A stretch of DNA of 64,000 nt from Pseudisothecium myosuroides. Its lineage: Eukaryota > Streptophyta > Bryopsida > Hypnales > Lembophyllaceae. Both the position numbers and the translations under genes were made by a program. This document shows positions 1 to 12,440 of this stretch, one piece after another; positions within the stretch are counted from its first letter, which is position 1; each line of letters starts with the position of its first letter. The notes beneath the pieces are model-generated. The model was not told the DNA's origin and made no database searches. It saw only the letters and a program-made list of their open reading frames with translations. The stretch is from positions 47,893,724 to 47,957,723 of the forward strand of contig OX637287.1 in assembly GCA_951799445.1 (NCBI GenBank), in the 5' to 3' direction.

Positions 1-1343
1 TTAAGTTGATTTTTTTCTAGATCTTGTCAAAATAAAAATAAATAAATTACTATTTGATAACCCGCCATGTGGGTTGCCACGTAAGCAAAACCTGCCACGC
101 AAGTTAGACTGCCACATTAGTAGCCTACTTATTAATACCAAATAATTAATTAAAAAATTTAAGCTAACTAATTAATAGCTATATTTAATTAATATTTAAT
201 TAAAATATAATTTAAAAAAAATCAGCACTATATTCAAAGTGTTCAATTGTATTCAACAATTGAACTTGGAACATCACTTACCTTAGTGAATAAAGAAAAC
301 AGAAGACAAGCTCTTTATACTAGTGGAATGGTAGGAGGTAAGACAACCGATATGGGATATGTGAATTAGGATTAGTAAGAGCTCTACTACTCATAGTTAA
401 GCCCAAAGTAGGAATTGTGGTTAAAAACTGAAATTTCAGACCTCATTTAGGTAGTGTAGAATAATTTTTTTCAAAAAACTTTGAACTAAGAGTCAAACTA
501 AGGTAATGTATAAAATCAAACTAACATTCATCTCCAAAAATCCATTTGAGATTTTGACACTCCAATCAAAAGTTATGGTCAAATTTTAGAGAGCAGTTGG
601 AAGGGACATTTTTTTGATAATTTTCAGACGTCCTCTCTAAAATTTGTCTATAACTTTTTATTGGAGGCTTAAAATCTCAAATGGATTTTTGAAAATAAAT
701 GCTGGATTTATTTCACAACTTTTATTAGTTAAAAGTTTTTTGAAAAAATTTATTTTATTATGCTAAAATGAGGTCTAAAATTCTATTTTGCACACAATTC
801 CTACATTTTGATAATGAGCGGTGAAGCTCTCATCTTCAAATTGTCCCATATCCTTTGAGGATTCATGATGGACAATGGATTTCATTATAAAAACGACCTC
901 TATACCTTACACACTCACTATATGTCAATGAAGAAAGTCCTTTTCTATGCCATTTAAAAATTACTTGATGGTAAATAGTCATTGGACTCTATTTTGGACT
1001 TTCTTATTAACATTGAAGATTTTCATTTTGTACAACATCTTGGTTGTTTAATTTTTGTTGAATGTGACAATTTCTCTTAATCTTTTTATTTATTTTTTGG
1101 CTTATTTTTGAATAATTATTTTCCATTGACCCTATTCTACTATAATGATATGTAGAAAAATAAAAATGATGTTTAGAGGATTGGGCCGAATCAATTGAGC
1201 AAATTTTTTTTTTGGTCAAATCAACAAAATTATGTTAATTGATGTTTAAAAGACTACCAAATCAACTAAGCCTAAATTTTTTTGTCGTAATCAACGTAAA
1301 TGCATTGATCTTCTGTTAATTAGGGCCCCTTTTTCTTGTAGTG
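1..1343 (-). mobile_element. CACTA-type element, copy L, cut by the window start
   Basis: The element ends at 1343 with TTCTTGTAGTG, the inverse of a CACTA terminus. Its content from about 60 to 1343 is the inverted counterpart of the copy at 1659-3934: 60-900 pairs with 2870-3780, and 910-1343 pairs with 1659-2090. The left part carries repeated TGCCACGTAAG/TGCCACGCAAG motifs (60-115) and the right part repeated ATCAAC/GTTGATT motifs, which look like subterminal transposase-binding repeats. By comparison with the other copy the missing left end lies roughly 100 bases before the window. No transposase coding region is visible, so this is a non-autonomous copy. Confidence 0.7.
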
Positions 1344-1456
1344 ACAGATATCAGGTTGTGATCGAAGCGAGTATGATCAATTCGGATACGATACTCCAAA
1401 CTTGTTCTTTTGGTGGGTTGGGGATTTGTGAAAAATATAGCAACAACCTAGTCTAG

Positions 1457-1599
1457 CACTACTAGAGAAAGGGGTGTTTTAAGTATAGTCCTATAAGTAA
1501 TGACTTTTTAAGGATATTTTAATAAAATTTTACTAAAAATCTCCTTAAAAAGTCATTACTTATAGGACTATACTTAAAACATCCTTTTCTTTTGTAGTA
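1457..1599. mobile_element. Small CACTA-like foldback MITE (143 bp)
   Basis: It starts CACTACTAGAGAAAGG and ends CCTTTTCTTTTGTAGTA, the last base being mutated from the expected G. The two halves are almost perfect inverted repeats around about 1528. It is flanked by the direct repeat TAG (1454-1456 and 1600-1602), the 3-bp target duplication expected for the CACTA superfamily. It lies in the 315-bp spacer between the two larger inverted CACTA copies. It has no coding capacity. Confidence 0.75.
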
Positions 1600-1658
1600 T
1601 AGCCATAATACATGTGTTTTCCCTCTAGCGTTGTTCCAAAAGTAAAGAAGGCTTAGGG

Positions 1659-3934
1659 CACTACTAGAAAAGGGGGCCCTAATCAACAGAAAATCAATGC
1701 ACTTACGTTGATTACAAAAAAAAAAATTGAGCTCTGTTGATTTGGCTGTCCTCCAAACATCAATCAACATGATTTGGTTGATTTGAAGGAAAAAAATTTG
1801 CTCAGTTGATTCGGCAATCCTCTCAACATCATTTTCATTTTTCCACACATTGTAATAGTAAGATAGGGTCGGCCAAAAATAATTATTTAAAAGTATGCCA
1901 AAAAATAAATAAAATGAATAAGAAAAACTGTCAAATTCAGCAAAAAATTAAATGATCAAAATTTTGTAAAAAATAAAAATGTCCAATATTAGCGGAAAAG
2001 TCCAAAATAAAGTCTAATGACCATCTAAAATCAAGATATTCTATATGGCAAGGTGATGGACTTATGGTGACTTCCAAAAATAATTGGCTATTATATAAAT
2101 TGTTTTAATAAACTAAGAAATTGAAAATATTTAGAGAAATTTTGAAATGTTGTATAAAAGGGATTCTACCTTTATATACAATTTCACTTAGAATGGATTA
2201 TATTTAGACTTATTATTATTTGAATGAAATTTTTATGGAAAAATATTTTTTTTGTGAAAAGTCAAAATGTCTCATTTCTTTTAATAGGAAGAATGTGCAT
2301 CTTGACTAGAATCACATACTACAAGATCCACGAATATTGGATTTTTATTGATTGATATCTTATTGATTAAAATTTGACTTTTTAATTTTTCACTCCATAA
2401 ATTGCAAATATGTTTTTGATATATATAGTTATTTGATGTTATTTTGAATTTTTATTGTATTTTTTTGCAATCTATGGAATGAAAAATAAAAAAGTAAAAA
2501 TTTTGAGGTCAAATTTTAATCAATAAGATTTCAATCCATAAAATTCAATCAATAAAAATTAAAAATTCATAGAACTTATAATATGTAATTCTAGTCAAGA
2601 TGTATATTCATCCTATAAAAAGAAATGAGACATTTTGACTTTTCACAAAAGAATTATTTTTACATAAAAATTTCATTCAAATAATAATAGGTCTAAGTAT
2701 AGTCCAATCTAAGTGAAATTGTAGAATCCCTTTTGTACAACAATATGCCCAATTTTCACTTGACAATTCTAGTTTCTCAATTTATGAGAGCAATTTATAT
2801 GGTGGCCCCAACTACTACTAGAAGTCACCATTTTTGATTGACATTTAGAAAAAATGATAGTAGAGAGGTTGTTTTTACAATGAAATCCATTGTTCATCAT
2901 GAATTATCAAAGAATATGGGATAATTCGAAGATGAGAGCTTGACCGCTCATTGCCAAAATGTAGGAATTGTGTACAAAGTAGAATTTCAAATCTCATTTT
3001 GGCATAGTAGAATATCTTTTTTCAAAAAACTTTGAACTAAAAAAAAATTGTGAAATCAAGCCAAATTTCATTTCCAAAAAATCGTTTGATGTTTCAAGCC
3101 TCCAATCAAAAGTTATGGACAAATTTCAAAGTGGGTGTTTGAAATTGTCAAAAAAAATGTCCCTTCCAACCCCTCTCTCAAATTTGTCCATAACTTTTAA
3201 TTGGAGGCTTGAAATCTGAAACGGATTTTTGGAGATGAAATTTAGATTCATTTTCTACAATAACTTAGTTCAAAGTTTTTTGAAAAAATTAATTCTACAA
3301 TGCCTAAATGAGGTCTGAAATTCTACTAAAACTACAATTCCTACTTTTGACTTAAATATGAGCGGTTGAGCTCCAACTATTCCTCACTCTTTACAAATCC
3401 CATATGGGTTGTCCTACCTCCTACCACCTCACTTGTATAAAGGCCTTGTCTTCCCCTCTCCCCAAACACCAAGGTAAGCTACATTCAAAGTTAAATTGGA
3501 ATATATGTCGAATTATTTGGAATGTAGTGGTGGATTTTGGCATTCAAAGCTCTACAGTAATATATATTTATTTGATTACTTTGAATATAATGTTGGATTT
3601 TTTAAAGTTAAATTTTAAATTTAAGAATTTAATTTGGAAACTTTAATTAATTATTTAATATCAATTTGTTGATTGCTGACGTGGCAATTTAATCCCTTTG
3701 GCCGTTCTAATGACGTGGCAGTCTTGCCTGCGTGGCAAGTTCAACCTATGTGGCAGCTTACGTGGCAAATTATTCAATAATAATAATAATTTTTTCACTG
3801 TGACCGAATCAAGATATAAAATCAACATAGAAGTGTTGATTTTTGTCCGAATCAAAATGTCCTAATCCATTGTCCAAAATAACATATATTTTTTGATATT
3901 CTTGTTGAATCGGACACTAAATTTTCTAGTAGTG
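1659..3934 (+). mobile_element. Non-autonomous CACTA element, copy R (2.28 kb)
   Basis: Perfect 13-bp terminal inverted repeats CACTACTAGAAAA and TTTTCTAGTAGTG bound the element, and GGG is duplicated on both sides (1656-1658 and 3935-3937), the 3-bp duplication typical of CACTA (En/Spm) transposons. Subterminal direct repeats are clear: GTTGATT/ATCAAC near the left end (1690-1810) and five ACGTGGCA-like motifs at 3678-3770. It has no long reading frame. Compared with copy L it carries an extra foldback insertion at 2064-2831. It lies in opposite orientation to copy L, so the pair could form a long hairpin. Confidence 0.85.
2064..2831. mobile_element. Foldback insertion inside CACTA copy R
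   Basis: The segment begins ATGGTGACTTC and ends GAAGTCACCAT, and its halves are inverted repeats centred near 2450 (for example GTGAAAAGTCAAAATGTCTC against GAGACATTTTGACTTTTCAC). Copy L lacks the whole segment, so it is best read as a later insertion. I could not fix a target duplication. No coding capacity. Confidence 0.65.
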
Positions 3935-4430
3935 GGGACGTAAGTGGGTAATCAGCTACCTGAAGAATATCTTTGAGGCCATTGAAAAAAAATTGCTCAT
4001 ATATGGACAAAGTTCTACCACATGTATTAGTCTTGTCACACCTACGTTCAATCATATTGAAATTACCTAGCATAATTCAACAACAAGTTGTGGTCAATTC
4101 TCGGGACATGGTTTCCCAGAGCACTTTACAAGATTGCGGTTCATATGATGCATACACATTAATGAATCCTAGATTACTACTTAGAATTCTAAATTAAATG
4201 AACCAAAGAACTTTTCCTCCAAATAGAGAGCCTAATTGTAAAATGAATTTGGCCCACCTTGGAGAAATGATCGAGGCTACTCCTCCCTTTTTTGCATGCG
4301 CATCGTCTGTTGTGTATCCTAATTTTGCATCAATATGAAGTGTAGTGGCACATTTCCAGAGTTGCCTTGATCCCTAAATTTGTTGCACCAGTACCTCGAA
4401 GCTTGTATTTTAAGAGGAACAATAAGTTCG
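3935..4430. other. Unassigned spacer
   Basis: This stretch lies between two mobile elements. Short frames occur on both strands (for example 3973-4197) but none has a recognisable domain or a codon pattern I trust. I see no gene or RNA here. Confidence 0.4.
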
Positions 4431-5512
4431 GGGTGATTGCATAAAAGACTGATTGATTTTTGTCACACTTTAGCAAGATGAGGTTGTCTTGTGCTATAAA
4501 TTTTGAATTAAGATCCCAATGCCAAAAATAAAAAAGACATTTCTAGATATCTTGATTGTAATTATATCCCTAATTTTTCAAAAAAATTAAAAAATCATTT
4601 AATATTTAAAATTCAATTTCTCTTTTTTTTCAATTTTTCAAATTTAGGGGTTTTGAATACGATTGAGCGGCTTAAATTAATGATTTTCAGTTGAAATTTC
4701 TATGGTACATTCCTATAGTAAGCAAACATGTTCCTACCAAAGGGCATCTAAAAATACATTATTTTAAGTCCTCCACTTCTATGCAAAGAGGCCTCCTTTG
4801 CGCTCGCAGTTGTGAACAATAGAAATGGTCTTGACCTCATTTTTTTTTGTTGAAATCCATCACTAGGAAGTCCTCCCAAATGGACAATTTTTATTTATTT
4901 TTATAATTGTTTTTCCTATTTATTACAAATTAAAATGTCAAAGTATGTATTTTTTGGGACATATTCTCGGACATAGAATTGTGGCAAAAAACTACATACT
5001 TTGACATTTTAATTTGTAATAAATAGCAAAAATAATTATAAAAAAAAACTAAAAATTGGCCATTTGGGAGGACTTCCTAGTGATGGGTTTCAACAAAAAA
5101 AATGAGGTCAAAACCATTTCTATTCTTCACAACTGCGCGTGCAAGGGAGGCCTCTTTGCACAAACGTGGAGGACATAAAATAATGTATTTTTAGATGTCC
5201 TTTGGTAGGAATATGTGTGCCTAATATAGAAATATATTATATAAATTTCAACTAAAAATTATTAATTTAAACCGCTCAATAATATTCAAAACCTCTAAAC
5301 TTGAAAGTGTGACAAATTAGAGAAATTGAACTTTAAATATTAAATGATTTTTTTATTTTTTTGAAAAATAAGGGTTACAATTGCAATTAAGACATCTAGA
5401 CATGCTATTTTTTGTTTTTGACATTGGATTTATAATTCAAAAGTTATTGCAGAAGACAACCCCAGTTTTGCCAACGTGGAACAAAATCAACCAGTCTTTC
5501 ATGCAATCACCC
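4431..5512. mobile_element. Foldback element family F1, copy 1 (1.08 kb)
   Basis: It starts GGGTGATTGCATAAAAGACT and ends AGTCTTTCATGCAATCACCC. Nearly the whole length is one inverted repeat with two arms of about 525 bp meeting near 4970. A near-identical element of the same size lies at 46311-47389, which defines the ends. The flanks here do not show a clean target duplication. There is no open frame of note. An RNA read through it would form a long hairpin. Confidence 0.85.
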
Positions 5513-7249
5513 TCCACAAGATTCTTTTGAATATATAGGTATAGATTGTAGATTATTGAGGGGTCGTTTAGACCCCTAACATTTTTTGACATGATCTTTA
5601 ACTTCACAATAGCTATAGGTCAGGAGTATACCAAGTGCCTTCTACACAGTCAGTTGATTGAATCCTCCTATAACTCCATGAGTCAACATTGGGATCAGTT
5701 GCTATCAGTGTTATACAAACTTGAGGAACCTAGGGTGGGTCAACACTACAAGAAATTGGGCACATTTGCGACTGCACGGTTTGAGTTAAGAATGACTACA
5801 TGTCCAGTTTGACTTAAGAATAATTGTTGCTTCCATAATTGCACAACCTCTAGTCAATCCACGATGTCCAAGTCATTGTGCAGTTGTAACTGCGACTTGG
5901 GGATGAAGTCTTGATGAACTCCAACGGTCATCTGCAACTTTTCATTAGTAACGTTGTTAGGGTTTGGGTGGAGAAAGTGGTGAATACCTGCCTGTCATAC
6001 ATTGTGACTGTGCTTTACTACATCGCGACTAGAAAATGACTTCTAAAGCTGCCTGAATGGATTTCATGGAAGTTTTTCAGTACTGCCCTGAACGGCTTCG
6101 CGCTGATGTGGATAGCAGTAATTGCCGCCTTATTGGGCTGCGACTACGACCACTGAAGCAATTGCGCCTTAGTCAAATCCAAGTATCGTGCACTTGAAGG
6201 TTGCAAGCATGGGTCACTCGGAGGTGACTACGACATGATTCAATGGTCACTAGTAATTAGCTTGTCAAATGCGTTTTGCGGTTTAGAGGTGTCTGTCTCT
6301 ACCTGCACAAGTAGGGCTTGAAATTATTTTTCATGATCTTGCACGACTAACTACAAGCACAAGATATAAAACCTCTATACAAAGGACCAGCATTTATTGC
6401 AATTCCACCAATTGCAAATTAGTAAAGTCGGGCAATAACTCCCTTCATTGGATGATGTACTGCAGAAACAACCAATTTGGCTCAACGACTATTCAAACAT
6501 GGTTTTGACTCCAATGCACGTCCCAACTACCTCTACACTGTCACTAGTGAATGATTGCCAATTAATTACTTATAATAATCTAGAAGTGGTAGGCTAGTGA
6601 GTGGAATAGTGGATGTTATTCTCATTTTTAAGTAGAGAAGTACTAGGCCTCGCTTTCAGGGTCACGTTCATCATGCATTTTTTGATCGTTGCTATGTTCT
6701 TGCACCTATTAAGGACACCCTGGGCATCTATAGCAACACCTACAGAAAACAATTTCCACAATGATGTCCTAGTATTCCTCTTGTACTAATAGGTTCTCCT
6801 TTGTCAACAATTCAATGGTGCACACCACTACTCTATGGTCCACTTCCTAGACGCAACTACACTGCTGATTATAAGCAACCCCCAAGATAGGGCTCACAAG
6901 CATTACAGTGCTCTCAGAGGACTCCCTGAACGTTATTTTGTAGCCCACACTCCAAAAAGTCGCGGTGAAAGATTGTACTATAGAAACGACTTATAAATGA
7001 CTAAAGAATGACTTCTATACTACTGGCAATCGGACACTCAACTTGGCATCCCCATAGACTGCACCTTCGGCAGTTCTAGAAGACTGCGCACCTATTTAAC
7101 TATTGATTTGGCACCTTGCACACTAAAATTCATTGTGTGATTTGTATACGTCATGTGCAGTCATCATTACACTTTCCTTGCATGAAGTGAGGAGACCTAG
7201 GACAACGAAATACGTCCAAGTTGAATAGGTGATCCTAGTACTCTTCTTG

Positions 7250-7530
7250 TGTTAATCTTTTCCAATTCCTTTAGCAAATTTGTCTATAACTTTTGATTTG
7301 AGTCTCAAAATCTAAAATGGATTTTTGGAGATGAAAGTAAAATTAATTCACCAACTTTTGTTAGTTCAAAGTTTAAGAAAAAAAGTTAATTAACTATGCC
7401 TCAATGAGGTTTGAAATATTACTTGTAATACAATTCCTATGTTTTACATATCCCACATGGATTGTCTTGCTTCCTACTACCCACTTCTATATAAAGCTTG
7501 TTATTTCATCCCTTCATACTCACCCACTAA
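7250..7530. repeat. Fragment of the 1-3.9 kb CACTA family
   Basis: Sequence such as TTTGTCTATAACTTTTGATT, GGATTTTTGGAGATGAAAG and the following GAGGTTTGAAATATT block matches the arms at 300-900 and 2870-3480. It has no ends of its own. Either a truncated copy inserted in the larger CACTA element or shared ancestry. Confidence 0.6.
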
Positions 7531-7660
7531 GTGGATTTGGAAGTCATGCGACAAATATGATGTATGGTATATGGAGTATTATTGTGGAATTTTGAATGTT
7601 TTCATATGTGACTATAGAATGACTATTCCCTGTACAATTATCATTACGCTTGTTTTTGCA

Positions 7661-9046
7661 TACAGTGACAAACAAAACCGAGTACTATTGTGAAACATTT
7701 TCGTTCAAACAACCATACCGTAAGCATAAATGGACAAAGTTCAAAAGTGTATATACAAAAGTTATAGTGTACAACATGCTACACATGACCATGGAAGTTT
7801 GAAGAAAAAAATAGTTGTGATTTGAAAGAGAATCAATTTCAAAGTTAGCCATGTCTAAAACTCAGTTTTGTTCAACATGATTTGGAATTCTTTTATTTTT
7901 GTCAAATTCTTTTTAGAACTCCAAAAAAACTTTTTGTACCTTGGCAGGTTGGTATACATCATTTCATATTGTTGTACCCAAAAATTGAAGGAAATTGCCA
8001 TTTATAGAATTTAAAATACCAACAATTTGACAAACATACAAATGATGTTTGTTCTCACAATATTTGATTTTTTTTTGGAATCGAGAGCATGGGATAGCAT
8101 TAGCCATTGTAGAGAGAGCATAGGTTGCAATATGGACCATTGTTATATCTTCATGCCTTTGCATTTGAAATATTTGTTGAATTTGACAATGCATTCGATT
8201 TATATTTCGCAATTGTATAATGTGTTTTTTTAATTCAACTTCTTTTGTCCAAAGACTAGAGTTCATGATGCACATAATTGAACCAACAAATCTCAAAAAA
8301 AAATTTTATCATTGTCAATATCATCAAAAAACTGAAAATTTGTTGAGGGTTAGTGTAATTTTTGGCAATTTTCAGTTTTTTGATGATATTGACAATGATA
8401 AATTTTTTTTTTGAGATTTGTTGGATCAATTATGTGCATCATGAACTCTAGTCTTTGGACAAAAGAGGTCGAATTAAAAAAACACATTATACAATTGCGA
8501 AATATAAATCGAATGCATTGTCAAATTCAACAAATATTTCAAATGCAAAGGCATGAAGATGTAACAATGGTCCATATTGCAACCTATGCTCTCTCTACAA
8601 TGGCTAATGCTATCCCATGCTCTCGATTCCAAAAAAAAATCAAATATTGTGAGAACAAACATCATTTGTATGTTTGTCAAATTGTTGGTATTTTAAATTC
8701 TATAAATGGCAATTTCCTTCAATTTTTGGGTACAACAATATGAAATGATATATACCAACCTGCCAAGGTACAAAAAGTTTTTTTGGAGTTCTAAAAAGAA
8801 CTTGACAAAAATAAAAGAATTCCTAATCATGTTGAATAAAACTGAGTTTTAGACATGGCTAACTTTGAAATTGATTTTCTTTCAAATCACAACTATTTTT
8901 TTCTTCAAACTTCCATGGTCATGTGTAGCATGTTGTACACTACAACTTTTGTATATACACTTTTGGACTTTTTCCATTGATGCTTACAGTATGGTTGTTT
9001 GAACGAAAATGTTTTACAATAGTACTCAATTTCGTTTATCACTATA
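7661..9046. repeat. 1.39-kb foldback (hairpin) with mirrored frames
   Basis: Two arms of about 680 bp, from TACAGTGACAAAC on the left to its inverse on the right, are separated by a loop of about 25 bases at 8341-8365. Each arm encodes the same 110-residue open frame (minus strand 7964-8296 and plus strand 8411-8743); the two translations differ at one residue. Those frames begin with TTG rather than ATG and match no domain I know, so I do not call them genes. The near identity of the arms points to recent formation or gene conversion. Transcription in either direction would yield a long double-stranded RNA. Confidence 0.8.
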
Positions 9047-9611
9047 CATCGCTACAAACTAAAAATGACTTCACAATGACTTATACATAATGACAATTGC
9101 AACTTCTAAATGACTATATAATGAATTCACAATGACTTATACATGACTCTGACATGGATGTCCATGTCAGCAGTGCTCAGACTGTATTGCAACTGCAGAA
9201 TGACTGCATAATTGGCTGATATGGACGTCCACGTCAACAAAAATTCCTGTAAAAATGGACAGCTACCCGACCTTTCCCAAAATTTTGCTTGTCCATCTCA
9301 TCAGCCACGTAGACCTTGTCATCCGTTTTTCATCTAAGTCTGAATTGGATGGTGCTAATAAAATCGCCCGGTCATAAACAATGACTTGTCCACAATGACT
9401 GCAGGGCCCCTAGTCATTTACAAGTCATGGGTGTCTGAAATGACTCTTTTTGAATCATTCTTTGTAGTCACATTTATCTCCATTTTCTTGTAGTGCAAGC
9501 CTTTTGCATCCTTATTGAGGCTTTGATCTCTTTCAAGAAAAAATCTCCAATTGACCAAGACTTACATAAAAATGGGTCATTTACCAATCACTGAAGAAGA
9601 AAGATTGATAT

Positions 9612-10353
9612 GGGTGATTGCATGAAAGACCAGTAGTGAAACTTTGTCACAAAGCGAGTGCGGAAGCTTCCTTTTGCTATAACTTTTGCAGCATGACTTG
9701 CATGAACTTGAAATTTTTATTGGAGATGCCTCTCTTGAATTTAATTATATCTCATATTTTTCAGAAATTTTCAAAAATCACTTTATATTTAAGAATCATT
9801 TAAACTAATATGTCACGTTTTGAGTTTTAAGGGTTTTTAGTACTATGGAGTACCCAAATGTAATGATTTGGAGATGGAATTTCTATTGTCTATTCCCATA
9901 GTAGGAAGTCATGTTCCTACCAAGGGGCATTAAAAAATATTATATTTTATATCCTCTACGTCCATGCAAAGAAGGCTCCCTTGCGAGCGCAATTTTGAAT
10001 GTTGAAGATGGTTTCAAGATAAAAAATTTTGGTGAAATCTCTTCAATATAAATTCTTTACAAATGTGAAATTTTTAGTTTCTTTGAAAATTGCTTTTCCT
10101 ATTTTGTACAAATAAAAACGTCAAACTATGTATTTTCTTCAAAATTTCAACTTACACTTTTTTGTGAATAACTTTTTACCTAGATTTTTTTAGGTCTGAA
10201 ATTTTGGTGATATGCTATTTATAGTGTTATGTTAATTATCCTTATTTTATTTTATTTTAAAAAATTAATATGCAAAAAGCTCATAGTACTAGGAGTACTA
10301 GCCGAAAACAGCCAAAGTGGAACAAAAACAGCCAGTCATTCATGCAATCACCC
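9612..10353. mobile_element. Foldback element family F1, shorter relative (742 bp)
   Basis: It begins GGGTGATTGCATGAAAGACC and ends GGTC-related CATTCATGCAATCACCC, with ATAT directly repeated on both sides (9608-9611, 10354-10357). The left 500 bp resemble the left arms of the 1.08-kb F1 copies, but the right half is not their mirror image. It has no usable coding capacity. Confidence 0.75.
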
Positions 10354-12440
10354 ATATGTGATTGAAGATACATTGTGCAAGTGAGGTACCACTATCAAAG
10401 GAAGGAAATGAGGGCCTAGATTGTTCACGGGATGGAGAAAGGTTCCGGTTTGCATCTCCAAAGAGGTCTTCATCTAAGTTAGGCACAAGGACTAGTGGAG
10501 AGAAATTAATATTGTCAAGGTGATGGGAGTTTGAGATCTAAATGTCATTAAGGTTAACTAGTATGGGGGGGTATGGCTAGAGTTGTCATTGAATATGTGA
10601 AGTTGAAGAGAGGATGGGGTTTGGGTATCTAAGTAAGGATCAATGGAGGTCATCAGAGGGGATCCCAATATTGGTCAATGGAAAAAAGTGTGGGGTTGAT
10701 TGGCTTATGTCAATGTGAAGAAAGAGATAGGAGTTACTTTAACAGTTAGCCCTTCTAAGGCTAGGTTATAGGGAGTATGAGGTAAAGGTATCTCAGTAAT
10801 GTGGGGTATGATCCTCAAATTTGCCTACTCATGTGAACTATTGTCTAAATCTTATATGTGTTTAGGATTGTAATGTTTCACTAGGGTAGATGGGAGGGGT
10901 AGTTGTTTTGAAGCAATCTGGGAGTCAGCACTAGAAGGTGAGTTGTAATTCAATAGATTTTGGATCGAAGGATAAGAGTCTAATTGGGGCATGGCTGAGA
11001 AGTCAAAGCGGTTAAGATAATCGGGAGATTTAGGTTTACTTGTTACAGATGACTTGATGGGGCTAGATCGATCTTGAAGTCCGCTAGCTTGATCATCTCG
11101 GGATCCTTGGGCAGCTTGAGTTTCTTGAGAAGCCTGAGCATCTCGTTGACGCTCAAAAGACAATTGTTTTCCTTGCCCATTAGTAGCTCAAGCTGGCCGG
11201 AGTTGCATTGCGTCCATGTCGTCTTATTTTCATTAGAAGAAATTTATTTGCGTTTAAAATCGACAGGGGAGGCGAGAAGGGAGGGCAGCCTTGATGGTTT
11301 TGATTGAAATTGTACCTATTGAATCTTTGTTCTCGGTACTTGGGGATGGATCTTTGAATTGGTTGTTGACTTGTTCGTGCGGGATAAGCAGCCAAGCTTG
11401 CAGAAGTATGATGTCCCAGTGAGAAAGGACATGGTTGGTCTCTTTGTATGCCTTTGTCATTGATTGGGATGTTGTTTGGGCATTCTAAGATTAGATGAGT
11501 GGGGGCATGGCAAGAGCCACAGTTTAACCGAGAGTCTTCATACCTAACTTGAACTTCAACTACTCCATTTAAGGCATTCTTGATAATAATTTTGGATTTC
11601 CATCCAGGCTGCGAGAGATTGAAACCCATACAGAAGATATGTGGACTCAGTGTTGGATTAGGTATATGCATAGCAAGGATCCACCCAAGAAGACCACCAA
11701 TAGAACTTGAAAAAGGAATGTATTCTAGAGGTAAATCTTCAAGAGTTAGCCAACAAGGGTAGTTGGAGCCTATAAGAGAGCTAGAATTAAATGAAGGTTG
11801 TCATTGCTAGTATATTGCTTTCCCACCGAAGAATCTGTGGAGCTTAAGGTTGATAGCCTTCTCCACTACAACCTTACTATCTACCTTAACATACTAGATG
11901 TCATTACCTACTAGTTTGTATAGAATGATATGGATTGGAGAAAGCAAGGTACCTAGATCTTCCAGCCAAGACTAGAAAGCTGCATTATTAAGTGTTTTCC
12001 CAGTGAAACTGGCAAGAATCACATATTCTTGAAGAAAGCTAACTTTTTGCGCTAAAACAGATGGATCAATGACAGAATTCAAGTATATATTTTGAGTTTG
12101 AATGAGCATGCCCGCCTAGTTCCAAGATAGGTTGAGCGGAAGAATTTCTTTTGGCGTAATTGCAAACGGGTTGAGTGTTGGAATAGGCTAGGATCGTTGA
12201 TCTCTGTCTTGGTGGCCATTGCATGAGGGGAAACTTGCATCTACCAGCTCGAAGTTTAGAAAGTCCAACTCCATAAAAAGCTAATCTTGAGATCTAGGTT
12301 GCGATTGTTTGGTAACAAGAGTGGAAAAACAAGATCTATTAGGATTTGAAATAAGAGTAACAACAGACAGTCGAATAAGCAAAAATGGGTCAGCTACTCT
12401 TAATCAGAAAACTCAATGTTCTTAAAACAAAAGAAGATCT
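10354..12440 (-). pseudogene. Decayed retroelement gag-like region with zinc knuckle
   Basis: On the minus strand, from a possible ATG at 12219 towards 10852, conceptual translation in shifting frames gives a gag-like protein of the kind found in plant non-LTR (LINE) ORF1 proteins. The clearest part is 11671-11180: a block with the motif LTLEDLPLEY just upstream, then a CCHC zinc knuckle reading C-x2-C-x4-H-x4-C (CGSCHAPTHLILEC), then a Ser/Pro/Gln-rich tail that continues in 11163-10852. Several in-frame stops and frame changes lie between 12130 and 11670, so it is broken. No reverse transcriptase was found downstream; that part may be lost, and 10354-10850 may be more of its tail. A retrovirus-like gag is the alternative. 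Confidence 0.6.

Larger units (their letters stand above)
5744..9495. mobile_element. Non-autonomous CACTA element (3.75 kb) with nested repeats
   Basis: The ends are CACTACAAGAAA at 5744 and TTTCTTGTAGTG ending at 9495, the classic plant CACTA terminus, and the trinucleotide CAA flanks both sides (5741-5743, 9496-9498). The outer kilobase on the left and the last 450 bp on the right are rich in AATGACT, GCAGT and GCGACT motifs resembling subterminal repeats. The middle contains a fragment of the first CACTA family (about 7250-7530) and a large hairpin (7661-9046). There is no transposase frame, so the element would depend on enzymes supplied elsewhere. Confidence 0.85.

Noticed and set aside
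7964..8743. Two 110-residue frames as protein genes
   Set aside because: They are mirror images in a hairpin, start at TTG, match no domain, and the opposite strand is open too. Kept only as part of the foldback.
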